Below are positions 1 through 6,771 of a stretch of 16,516 bases of DNA, in pieces (position 1 is the first letter of the stretch; every line of letters starts with the position of its first letter). A program made the position numbers and the translations under genes. The DNA comes from JBGTHB01 sp041746415 (GTDB lineage: Bacteria > Pseudomonadota > Gammaproteobacteria > Coxiellales > Coxiellaceae), in contig JBGTHB010000049.1 of assembly GCA_041746415.1 (NCBI GenBank), positions 1 through 16,516 of the forward strand. Reading direction: 5' to 3'. Below the pieces are notes generated by a model. That model ran no database searches, had not been told where the DNA came from, and saw only the letters and a program-made list of their open reading frames with translations.

Positions 1-39
1 TTTCGCGTCACGTTCAAGTGGCGGAAATGGTAATTGAAA
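1..39 (+). repeat. 39-bp exact copy of an internal rho segment, at the start of the window
   Basis: Bases 1-39 are identical to bases 1278-1316 inside rho, at a constant offset of 1277. The reading frame is also the same: both encode S-R-H-V-Q-V-A-E-M-V-I-E, after which one continues into thioredoxin (T-S-D-V) and the other into rho (K-A-K-R). The match runs off the window edge, so its true length is unknown. Chance is excluded at this length. It is either a small duplication that replaced the start of trxA or a join made by sequence assembly. Confidence 0.95.
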
Positions 40-344
40 CCTCAGATGTGGATTTTGAAAAAGACGTGCTAAAAGCGGATCAACCCGTGCTTGTCGACTT
101 TTGGGCGGAATGGTGCCAACCGTGCAAAATGATTGGGCCAATCGTCGATCAAGTGGCGACTGAATTGCAAGGCAAGATCAGTGTCGTAAAAGTGAACGTG
201 GACAATAACAGCGAAACGCCAGCAAAATATGGTGTGCGCGGTATTCCTAGCTTGTTGATTTTTAAGGATGGCAATGTAGTTGGTACGAAAGTGGGTGCTC
301 TTTCTAAAGCACAGCTCATTTCGTTTATTGAAGAACACTTATAA
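18..344 (+). CDS. trxA: Thioredoxin 1 (5' end doubtful)
   Basis: Cytoplasmic thiol-disulfide reductase that reduces protein disulfides and is recycled by thioredoxin reductase. The 108-residue length matches E. coli TrxA. The fold is covered from the first strand to the C-terminal helix: VDFWAEWCQPCK holds the redox pair Cys33/Cys36, and the cis-proline is in GIPS (Pro77). The active site is WCQPC rather than the usual WCGPC. The start chosen is GTG at 18, which aligns with the start of E. coli TrxA, but no Shine-Dalgarno is visible before it. ATG at 27 is an alternative, and the frame is open to the window edge. The first seven codons lie in the 39-bp segment shared with rho, so the native N-terminus may be missing. 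trxA directly upstream of rho is the usual enterobacterial order, which supports the identity. The identity is secure; the start is not. Confidence 0.9.
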   Translation: MAEMVIETSDVDFEKDVLKADQPVLVDFWAEWCQPCKMIGPIVDQVATELQGKISVVKVNVDNNSETPAKYGVRGIPSLLIFKDGNVVGTKVGALSKAQLISFIEEHL

Positions 345-353
345 TAACTCTAC

Positions 354-424
354 AGCTTGTGGGTTCAAATCGGCAATAACGGTCAATCTTGTCTCGCTCT
401 TGCCAATTTGCAGCCCATCTTCAT
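354..424 (+). repeat. Imperfect palindromic repeat, copy A (REP/MITE-like)
   Basis: Left arm (354-391, containing AAATCGGCAATAACGG) and right arm (392-424, containing CTCTTGCCAATTTGCAG) are imperfect inverted copies of each other. Together they could fold into a long stem with mismatches. Nearly the same sequence lies at 9371-9517 in front of hemC, where the two arms are separated by an extra 76 nt. Two copies in unrelated intergenic regions mark this as a dispersed repeat. Here it lies in the trxA-rho spacer and would be transcribed in the rho leader if rho reads through from trxA. Confidence 0.8.
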
Positions 425-444
425 GGGCGCATCATTTGTAACAC

Positions 445-475
445 TGTTTGGCAAAAGTTGTGTTTTTGCCAGACA
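445..475 (+). other. Stem-loop in the rho leader
   Basis: TGTTTGGCAAAA (445-456) can pair with TTTTGCCAGACA (464-475) over 12 bp, with one U-G wobble and a 7-nt loop. No run of T follows, so it is not a textbook intrinsic terminator. It lies about 100 nt before the rho start codon. Rho genes are commonly autoregulated through their leader, so this hairpin may contribute; that role is inference. Confidence 0.55.
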
Positions 476-571
476 TCTGCTTTAATTGCGTTACTGGCCA
501 GTATCAAACCATCTCGATACGCGGTTCCCCCAAGAATGTATGTTATTAACTAACCACGGGTATTTCTATCT

Positions 572-1828
572 ATGAATCTGACTGAACTGAAACAAAAACC
601 GGTAACGGAACTCACGACTATTGCTCATGATCTTGAAATTGAGCACGTTAATCGCGCACGCAAACAAGACATCATTTTTAATATCTTAAAAGCGCAAGCT
701 AAAAAGGGCGAAGATATTTTTGGTGATGGCGTACTTGAAATTTTACAAGATGGTTTTGGTTTTTTACGTTCAGCAGACAGCTCATACTTAGCTGGACCCG
801 ATGACATTTACGTTTCGCCAAGTCAAATTCGTCGTTTTAATTTACGTACGGGTGACACGGTTTCCGGTAAAATACGCCCACCAAAAGACAGTGAACGTTA
901 TTTTGCTTTATTGCAGGTCAGCGAAATTAACTATGAAAAACCAGAGCATTCACGCAACAAGATTTTATTTGAAAATTTAACGCCGTTATTCCCTGATGAA
1001 CAATTGATTATGGAAGTAGGTAATGGCAGTACCGAAGACATTACAGCGCGCATTATTGATTTGGCCGCGCCAATTGGTAAAGGTCAGCGCGCATTGATTT
1101 TATCGCCACCCAAAGCGGGTAAAACGATGATGCTGCAAAATATCGCGCATTCCATTACAACCAATCACCCAGAATGTGTGTTGATAGTAATGTTAATCGA
1201 CGAACGACCAGAAGAAGTAACTGAAATGGTGCGTTCTGTAAAAGGCGAAGTGGTGGCTTCTACTTTTGATGAACCGGTTTCGCGTCACGTTCAAGTGGCG
1301 GAAATGGTAATTGAAAAAGCCAAGCGTTTGGTTGAGCACAAAAAAGATGTGGTGATTTTGTTGGATTCCATTACTCGTTTAGCGCGGGCGTATAACACCG
1401 TTATTCCGGCATCAGGAAAAGTGTTAACAGGTGGTGTGGATGCCAATGCGTTACAACGTCCAAAGCGATTGTTGGGTGCAGCACGGAACATCGAAGGCGG
1501 CGGTAGTTTAACTATTATCGCAACCGCGTTAGTTGAAACTGGCTCGAAAATGGATGACGTGATTTATGAAGAGTTCAAAGGCACGGGTAACATGGAGATT
1601 CATTTGGATCGCCGCATTGCTGAAAAACGCATCTTCCCGGCTATCAACATTAATCGTTCAGGCACGCGTCGTGAAGAATTGATGATGAAACCAGACGTGT
1701 TGCAAAAAACGTGGATCTTGCGCCGCATTCTCCACCCAATGGATGAGTTGGCCGCCAGTGAATTTTTAATTGAGCGTTTGAAAATGACAAAGACTAATGA
1801 AGATTTCTTTAAAGCAATGAAGAAATAA
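572..1828 (+). CDS. rho: Transcription termination factor Rho
   Basis: Hexameric RNA-dependent ATPase and helicase that ends transcription at Rho-dependent sites. At 418 residues it is essentially the E. coli length (419). Visible parts: the N-terminal helical domain (about 1-48), the cold-shock-like primary RNA-binding site with RNP1-like DGFGFLR (60-66), the Walker A P-loop PPKAGKT (179-185), the Walker B region VVILLDSITRL (260-270), the Q-loop LTGGVDANAL (285-294), and a conserved C-terminal part with GTGNMEIHLDRR. The ATG is preceded only by a weak purine stretch (ACGGG). Residues S-R-H-V-Q-V-A-E-M-V-I-E, about 237-248, are encoded by the segment copied at the window start. The copy inside rho is the genuine one, because it fits the rho protein without a break. 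Confidence 0.98.
   Translation: MNLTELKQKPVTELTTIAHDLEIEHVNRARKQDIIFNILKAQAKKGEDIFGDGVLEILQDGFGFLRSADSSYLAGPDDIYVSPSQIRRFNLRTGDTVSGKIRPPKDSERYFALLQVSEINYEKPEHSRNKILFENLTPLFPDEQLIMEVGNGSTEDITARIIDLAAPIGKGQRALILSPPKAGKTMMLQNIAHSITTNHPECVLIVMLIDERPEEVTEMVRSVKGEVVASTFDEPVSRHVQVAEMVIEKAKRLVEHKKDVVILLDSITRLARAYNTVIPASGKVLTGGVDANALQRPKRLLGAARNIEGGGSLTIIATALVETGSKMDDVIYEEFKGTGNMEIHLDRRIAEKRIFPAININRSGTRREELMMKPDVLQKTWILRRILHPMDELAASEFLIERLKMTKTNEDFFKAMKK
1278..1316 (+). repeat. Parent copy of the 39-bp trxA/rho duplication
   Basis: This segment lies inside rho between Walker A and Walker B and is identical to bases 1-39. It continues the rho reading frame on both sides, so it is the original and the window-start copy is the derived or artefactual one. 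Confidence 0.95.
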
Positions 1829-1864
1829 TAAGCCACTTAAAAAACATCGGTACATGGATCGCGA

Positions 1865-1912
1865 CACTTATTCTTCGTTTGCGAACACACGAACTTTAAA
1901 AGAATAAAAGTG
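1865..1912 (+). terminator. Possible rho-downstream stem-loop
   Basis: CACTTATTCTT (1865-1875) pairs with AAGAATAA-AA-GTG (1900-1912) with a 2-nt bulge. It begins 37 nt after the rho stop codon. No T-run follows immediately, so a role as terminator or as a 3'-end-stabilising hairpin is only a suggestion. Confidence 0.4.
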
Positions 1913-1998
1913 GTAATTTATTTCAAAGAAAAAAATATTTTTCTGCATAAGAAAATAGATTTAGGCAGGCCATTAACGTTCATATTTTGTTCAAACGT

Positions 1999-2027
1999 TT
2001 GTGTAGTAGGCTATTTTTTGCTATTAT
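1999..2027 (+). promoter_or_regulatory. Sigma70-type promoter candidate for the DUF883 gene
   Basis: TTGTGT (1999-2004), a 17-nt spacer and TATTAT (2022-2027) form a reasonable -35/-10 pair. Transcription would start near 2034, giving a leader of about 108 nt before the ATG at 2143. The 314-nt gap between rho and this gene (1829-2142) is very AT-rich. Apart from this promoter and the stem-loop after rho, I see nothing defined in it. Confidence 0.5.
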
Positions 2028-2142
2028 ACACGACATGTTCTCTCAATTATTTTTAATAAATATTATTTCGCAGCCCTGCTTTCAAGAAAAAGAATTTATA
2101 CAATCAAACCCAAAAAGTTTTAATTTAAACTAAGGAGAAGTC

Positions 2143-2355
2143 ATGCCTACCGCAGAAAAAAAACTCGAAAAAGAATACGATAAAATGGAGCAAGAATTTG
2201 AAGAAAAATTGGCTGCAGCAAAAGCAAAAATCGAAGGATGTTTTGGCGATGTTGCGGATAAAACAAAAGCACAAATCGTTAAATACCCTGGTGCTGCCGT
2301 GGGAATTGCAGCGCTAGCGGGTTTGGCATTAGGCTGGTTGTTAGGACGCAAATAA
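2143..2355 (+). CDS. DUF883 / ElaB-YqjD-like membrane-anchored protein
   Basis: A 70-residue protein. The N-terminal two thirds is a highly charged amphipathic helix rich in Lys, Glu and Ala (about 1-45, likely coiled coil). The tail KYPGAAVGIAALAGLALGWL (47-66) is a glycine-rich transmembrane segment ending in GRK. This layout, with the aromatic/proline residues before a Gly-rich C-terminal anchor, is the ElaB/YqjD/DUF883 pattern. E. coli YqjD anchors ribosomes to the inner membrane in stationary phase, but whether this protein does so is unknown. The start is well supported by AAGGAG five bases before the ATG. The next gene begins 3 nt after the stop codon, as in the yqjD-yqjE order of enterobacteria. 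Confidence 0.8.
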   Translation: MPTAEKKLEKEYDKMEQEFEEKLAAAKAKIEGCFGDVADKTKAQIVKYPGAAVGIAALAGLALGWLLGRK

Positions 2356-2358
2356 ATC

Positions 2359-2670
2359 ATGCTGAATCAATTTGCAAAGTTATTATTTTATAGATTGGTT
2401 TTTTTGCTGCTGCTAACCGCGCTGATGCCAACGACATTTGTGATTTTGCTGTGTGTGAAATCCTATCTTGCGACGGAAACATTTGTGTGGCTTTTGTCTG
2501 CAATAAGCCTATTATGGTTAGTGCTTGTGGTGTTTGTTTCCGTCCGTTATGTGCTGCTAAGACGTGAGGCATCACCTTTGAAAAAATTAGCAGAAATAGC
2601 AGAAAGTAAGTATGTGCTCTGGGGATTTTTCTTGTTAAACCGTTTTCGTAAGAGTCTCAAAAAAAAGTAA
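2359..2670 (+). CDS. Small two-helix membrane protein, YqjE-like by position
   Basis: A 103-residue protein with two strong hydrophobic segments (about 9-32 and 43-67) and a basic C-terminal tail ending in KSLKKK, which predicts both ends in the cytoplasm. It starts 3 nt after the DUF883 gene and has no Shine-Dalgarno of its own, so translation is probably coupled. In many proteobacteria a DUF883 gene is followed by a YqjE/DUF1469 two-helix protein. Size and topology fit, but I do not see enough sequence motif to assign the family. Function unknown. Confidence 0.65.
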   Translation: MLNQFAKLLFYRLVFLLLLTALMPTTFVILLCVKSYLATETFVWLLSAISLLWLVLVVFVSVRYVLLRREASPLKKLAEIAESKYVLWGFFLLNRFRKSLKKK

Positions 2671-2681
2671 GGAAATTCAAT

Positions 2682-3245
2682 ATGCGATATATTAATAAAT
2701 ACATGACAACTGTAACGACATTTGCTGCAGTTGGTTTGTTGGCAGGGTGTTCGGCTTCATTGAGCCGAGTTCAGCCCAGTGCGCAGAGTGCTTATCAAAC
2801 TCAATCTGCCATTAAACGGCGCGTGGCTTTAGGACAATTCAGTATGCCACTCACGCGTGACAAAAAAACCATATTATGTGGACGCGATGAAGATGTGCGC
2901 TTGCCAAATGATATGACTTATTCTTCCTATATAAAGGATGCTTTTGCCACAACATTGGATAAAGCAAATCGTTTTTCACCTTCTATTTACCGTGGTGTGC
3001 ATGAACTATCAGCGCATATTAGTACCGCTGAATTTAATTCAACTGCCGGTAAGTGGGTGATTAATGGTAAAGTGCGAGTCGATCACAATAGACCGATCGC
3101 AATAAAAACCCAAACTAATTTTACAGTGGCTGGTGAAGCTTACTCAAGTTGCCAACTGGTAGCGAGTGGATTTAGAAATGCGGCAGCGCATTTTGTTGAT
3201 AAATCTTTGGCTAACCCTGTTATTGTGAAACAACTTAATCGTTAA
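2682..3245 (+). CDS. Predicted lipoprotein, unknown function
   Basis: The 187-residue product begins with a basic n-region and a hydrophobic stretch ending in the lipobox L-A-G-C, so Cys23 would be lipidated after signal peptidase II cleavage. Residue 24 is Ser, not Asp, so outer membrane sorting is likely by the Lol rule. The mature part is soluble, with two further cysteines (in TILCGRD and YSSCQLV) that could form a disulfide. AAGGAAA upstream of the ATG supports the start. It follows the two small membrane genes by 11 nt and probably belongs to the same operon. I do not recognise the family. Confidence 0.7.
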   Translation: MRYINKYMTTVTTFAAVGLLAGCSASLSRVQPSAQSAYQTQSAIKRRVALGQFSMPLTRDKKTILCGRDEDVRLPNDMTYSSYIKDAFATTLDKANRFSPSIYRGVHELSAHISTAEFNSTAGKWVINGKVRVDHNRPIAIKTQTNFTVAGEAYSSCQLVASGFRNAAAHFVDKSLANPVIVKQLNR

Positions 3246-3250
3246 TGATT

Positions 3251-3295
3251 AGCTGCTAGCCCCCGGGCATTTGTTATCTTGCTTTGGGGGCAGCT
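3251..3295 (+). other. GC-rich inverted repeat between the lipoprotein and permease genes
   Basis: AGCTGCTAGCCCCC (3251-3264) pairs with GGGGGCAGCT (3286-3295), leaving a 4-nt bulge (CTAG) and a 21-nt loop. It occupies most of the gap and covers the potential TTG start at 3284, leaving the ATG at 3305 free. A terminator without a T-run or a translational control hairpin are both possible. Confidence 0.5.
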
Positions 3296-3304
3296 TCTAA
3301 ACAC

Positions 3305-4369
3305 ATGAAGAATAACCAATCTCATCCACCCCGTTTTAATTTGCTGAGCAGGCTCTCATCAAATGAAAAACAAAAATTTAATTGTGTGGCATTTTTCTTG
3401 TTGCTGTTTATTTTAATTTTTTTTCTTGGCAGTTACTTGCAGCCATTTTTATTAGCCCTGTTTTTTGCTTGTACCATCAAACCACTAGTGAATAAGCTTT
3501 ATAAAATAAATTGGCCGCAGTGGTTGGTTTTAACAACGGCAATGCTGCTACTGTTCGCTGTGGTGACAGGACTATTTTTTTTGATTATCCCCATTTTATT
3601 GGAGCAAGTTAAGCAATTAATTACTCGCTTTCCTGAATCACTGCAGCAAAGCCAAGAATGGGTTAATCATTTGGCACAGAAGTTGCCGTGGTTTTCGCAT
3701 TTTGATCTTTTTGATCGCTTATCGGATTTGGTTAAAAAAAATCAATCTCATCTCGTGGACAATATTGCGAATTTATCGGTTTCTACCGTTTCAAGTATTG
3801 TAGCAGTGCTCACTTATTTTGTTATTACGCCTATTTTATTTTTATATTTTATAAAAGATGAAAAAAAGCTCTTTACGTGGGGGAAACAATTTCTTCCTCA
3901 AGAAAGCAAAATGATTAAACGCGTGCTCACTGCCTTCAGTAAAAAAATGGATCTATTTATTCGTGGGCACGTTATTGAAACAGTTGTGGTTTCAGCTCTA
4001 TTTTCAGTTTTGTTTTTCTGTTTCGATTTAAATTATGCGTTTTTGCTTGCCTCTATTGTTGGTGTCTCAACATGGATTCCTTACGTGGGAGCGCTTATTG
4101 CTTCTGTGCCAGTTATTTTAGTTGCGGCAATGGAATGGGGTGGCAGTTTTCATTTTCTGCTATTTAGTGTTTGTTACTTGGTGCTGCTTGCTGTTGAAGG
4201 AAATGTGCTTGGGCCTTATATAATGTCAAAAGCAACTCAATTGCATCCAGTGGCGGTGATTTTTTTCTTGAGCGTTTTTGGTGGGTTGTTCGGTTTTTGG
4301 GGAGTAGTTTTCGCTGTGCCAACGGCCATGCTGTTTAATATCATAATTAAAACCTGGCGCAAGGCCTGA
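3305..4369 (+). CDS. AI-2E / PerM family membrane transporter
   Basis: Integral inner membrane protein of the PerM/UPF0118 family. Its characterised members export autoinducer-2 or act in Na+/H+ exchange; the substrate here is not evident. The start chosen is the ATG at 3305 (MKNNQSH), giving 354 residues. A TTG at 3284 would add seven residues but lies inside a hairpin and has no ribosome site. Family features: paired N-terminal helices, a soluble amphipathic region in the middle (EQVKQLITRFPESLQQSQEW), then helices containing WIPYVGALIASVP, and the C-terminal signature LGPYIMSKATQLHP followed by FGGLFGFWGVVFAVP. The length is normal for the family. The 3' end lies 5 nt from that of the convergent MFS gene, leaving no room for a separate terminator. 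Confidence 0.88.
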   Translation: MKNNQSHPPRFNLLSRLSSNEKQKFNCVAFFLLLFILIFFLGSYLQPFLLALFFACTIKPLVNKLYKINWPQWLVLTTAMLLLFAVVTGLFFLIIPILLEQVKQLITRFPESLQQSQEWVNHLAQKLPWFSHFDLFDRLSDLVKKNQSHLVDNIANLSVSTVSSIVAVLTYFVITPILFLYFIKDEKKLFTWGKQFLPQESKMIKRVLTAFSKKMDLFIRGHVIETVVVSALFSVLFFCFDLNYAFLLASIVGVSTWIPYVGALIASVPVILVAAMEWGGSFHFLLFSVCYLVLLAVEGNVLGPYIMSKATQLHPVAVIFFLSVFGGLFGFWGVVFAVPTAMLFNIIIKTWRKA

Positions 4370-4374
4370 CAAGT

Positions 4375-5553
4375 TTAATTGCACGGCGCATGGCTTTTCA
4401 AATTTAGGAGAGCGAGCGCAATTATTAATATAAAAAATCCACCTAGCACGATAGAAAAACTAAGCAGAATGGGTAAAGGTAAGTAGCCGACGACGACAAC
4501 AAATAAAACGGCGGCAAGCATATTAATAAATGACATCATACTGGCGCCATTTGCTTTATCAGCAATGGCATGCGAAGCATAATAGGAACCGGATGCGAAT
4601 AAAAAACCACTAAAAAAATACCCTATCATGGTGGTGGTGAAAAACCATAAAGCAGTATGTGCCCCCAAAATAGCCATCAATAAGAAAGATAAACAGCAAG
4701 GTAGCATACCTAAAAATCCAATCAACAGTAAATTTTTGGCTCCGGCCCGTTTTATTAAATAAGCGCTAAATAGTCCACCGCATAACATGCCAACCATGTT
4801 AATTGAATTCCAATAGCTATAGACGCTGGGGGTTAAATGTAATTGTGTGTGTGCATACAATGGCGCCACCATGGAATAGCCGTAGGAAAAAGCGGATATA
4901 AAACCCACTACCAATGAAAAGATAATTAACCTTGTGCTTTTGAGTGCGTGCCAATAATTTTTTAAAATCAATAATGGGCGTAATAGCTCAGTGGTATTGG
5001 GGGTTTTTTGAAAATACCAGGTGAGCGCAAGCATTAATAATCCGTGTAGCAGCAAAACCCAAAAACAATATTGCCAATGTAAATATTGTGTTACGACGCC
5101 GCCAATTAACACTGCAAAACCAATACCTAGGGTAAATGAAATAATGCTGTAAGCCATGGCTTGTTTAAGTTCTTGATCATCAAGATAATCATGCATCAGC
5201 ATAAACGTGCAGGATAAACCACTGGCTGAGCCGAGCGCAGTTATTAAGCGGCCTATCAACAATAGATGGTAATTTTTTATAAATGCACCTAGCAAACACA
5301 CCAAGATGCCAATCAAGTTTATCACTAGACCGCTGCGCAAGGCTTTTAAGGTGCCAAATCGTTTGGCAATCGGTCCGTAAAGCAATTGGCCAATAACGTA
5401 GCCGATTAAAAAAATAGAAACAATCCAGCTCGCTCCACTTCGAGAAATGTTATAGCTAAGCTGGAGAGCGGGTAAGGCAGGTGTAATAATTGCTGCGGAA
5501 AAGGACGCCGTGCAGATGAAGCTCAAGAGTAATGCGGTTTTTAAATGGTTCAC
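4375..5553 (-). CDS. MFS transporter, Bcr/CflA (DHA1) type
   Basis: Major facilitator with about 12 predicted helices in 392 residues. Motif A is seen as GQLLYGPIAKRFG in the loop after helix 2. RLITALGSASG and the TALPAL-like ITPALPALQ in helix 1 are typical of drug:H+ antiporters of the Bcr/CflA subgroup. The substrate is unknown. Translation starts at GTG (5553), and this is well supported: AAGGAAG lies 7 nt upstream and no better ATG is near. The gene begins 33 nt after the end of hemY on the same strand with no visible terminator, so it is probably the last gene of the hemCDXY transcript. Export of a haem-pathway intermediate is conceivable, but nothing in the sequence shows it. Confidence 0.85.
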   Translation of the reverse strand: MNHLKTALLLSFICTASFSAAIITPALPALQLSYNISRSGASWIVSIFLIGYVIGQLLYGPIAKRFGTLKALRSGLVINLIGILVCLLGAFIKNYHLLLIGRLITALGSASGLSCTFMLMHDYLDDQELKQAMAYSIISFTLGIGFAVLIGGVVTQYLHWQYCFWVLLLHGLLMLALTWYFQKTPNTTELLRPLLILKNYWHALKSTRLIIFSLVVGFISAFSYGYSMVAPLYAHTQLHLTPSVYSYWNSINMVGMLCGGLFSAYLIKRAGAKNLLLIGFLGMLPCCLSFLLMAILGAHTALWFFTTTMIGYFFSGFLFASGSYYASHAIADKANGASMMSFINMLAAVLFVVVVGYLPLPILLSFSIVLGGFFILIIALALLNLKSHAPCN

Positions 5554-5586
5554 GCTAAGCTTCCTTGTTAGTAATGAATTTATAGT

Positions 5587-6771
5587 TTATGTGATACGGG
5601 AGGTGAGAGCTAAGCCTTGTTTGTATACTTTAATCGCTTCATCCATCTGGCCCAGCGTTTCGTAAGTTTGTGCCAGCTGCAGATACGCTTGCTGGGTTGG
5701 TGCAAGTTTAATACTGTGTTGTAAGTATTCAACGGCTCGCCCCCAAAAACGTTCTTGTATACTAAGTGTGCCTAAACATAATAATAAATCCGCATCATCA
5801 GTTTGTTTTTTGAGCCAATCCTCTGCTGTTTTTAATTGCTTAGCCGGTGTAGTGGAATGAATGTTGCCATATAAACGAATTAATTCAGGGCACCAGTTTT
5901 TCTTTAATGCCGATTCTATCACTTCTAAAGCAGCTTGATTTTGATGCAGAATGAGTAATTGTTTGGCGTAGATTGTTTGCAGTTTTATATTGTCGCGCCA
6001 ATGGCGTGGTATCTCATCCCATGCTTTTTCCAATTCAACATAACCATATTTGGTTGCTGCTAATAACTGCTGGCGGTAAAGATCGCAAGCGAGAATAGCA
6101 AGTTCATTTTCATCCATCACATGATATTTTTGTAACGGTTTTAATAACGTGCTCAACATCTGCCAGTCTTTGCATTGCGTGCAAGCTTTACATAATAAAG
6201 TTAACAATAGGGGGTTTTTGGGGTGGTGTTGATACAAGGTTTTTAATGTGGTTAAGGCTAAATCCCATTGCCCTGCTTGCATTTGCAATTGAGCGCTAAT
6301 CAAGCCAACAGCAAGTTCAGACCCCGGCGTATGAAGCAGCGCTTGTTGCAAGTATTGATCTCGGCGTTCCTGTTCTTGTTGTTTGTTGGCCGCAATCGCA
6401 GCAGTAAGATAATTTGTAAGTGGGTATTGCGTAATGTGAGCGGCATCGAGCGAAGTTTTTTCAGCGTGCTGCCAATCCCCTTCAGCAAGTTGACATAAAC
6501 TCATATTAGTTAATACGCGTGCACGACGGTAACCGCGCATGCGTTTCCAACGGCGCAATCTTTCAGGGATGTGGCTGGTGCGAATAATAAGGCGAATAAC
6601 ACAATATAAGATAAAAAAACTAATAGCGACAATCGCCAACGCAATCCACAATGAGGTTTCCAAGCTCCAATGATGATAAGAAATTAGTACGTAGCCCGAA
6701 TCTTTTGAAATCCACAGACCGAGCCAAATAGCAACGAGGAGTAAAATGAAACCGAGAAATAAATACTTCAT
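5587..6771 (-). CDS. hemY: HemY family TPR membrane protein
   Basis: Proteobacterial HemY (unrelated to Bacillus protoporphyrinogen oxidase): an inner membrane protein encoded with hemC/D/X, thought to assist late haem synthesis or its organisation, with no settled activity. The 394 residues begin with two transmembrane helices (about 3-21 and 39-62) separated by the family signature GYVLISYHHWSLETSLW. A basic region (ERLRRWKRMRGYRRAR) follows, then tetratricopeptide-type helices through to the C-terminus, clearest in the last repeat (AYLQLAQTYETLGQMDEAIKVYKQG split over about 362-388). The start ATG overlaps the hemX stop codon by 4 nt (ATGA), so the two are translationally coupled. Confidence 0.9.
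   Translation of the reverse strand: MKYLFLGFILLLVAIWLGLWISKDSGYVLISYHHWSLETSLWIALAIVAISFFILYCVIRLIIRTSHIPERLRRWKRMRGYRRARVLTNMSLCQLAEGDWQHAEKTSLDAAHITQYPLTNYLTAAIAANKQQEQERRDQYLQQALLHTPGSELAVGLISAQLQMQAGQWDLALTTLKTLYQHHPKNPLLLTLLCKACTQCKDWQMLSTLLKPLQKYHVMDENELAILACDLYRQQLLAATKYGYVELEKAWDEIPRHWRDNIKLQTIYAKQLLILHQNQAALEVIESALKKNWCPELIRLYGNIHSTTPAKQLKTAEDWLKKQTDDADLLLCLGTLSIQERFWGRAVEYLQHSIKLAPTQQAYLQLAQTYETLGQMDEAIKVYKQGLALTSRIT

Noticed and set aside
3284..3304. TTG start seven codons upstream of the permease ATG
   Set aside because: It is inside a GC-rich hairpin, without a Shine-Dalgarno. The ATG at 3305 is a simpler start.
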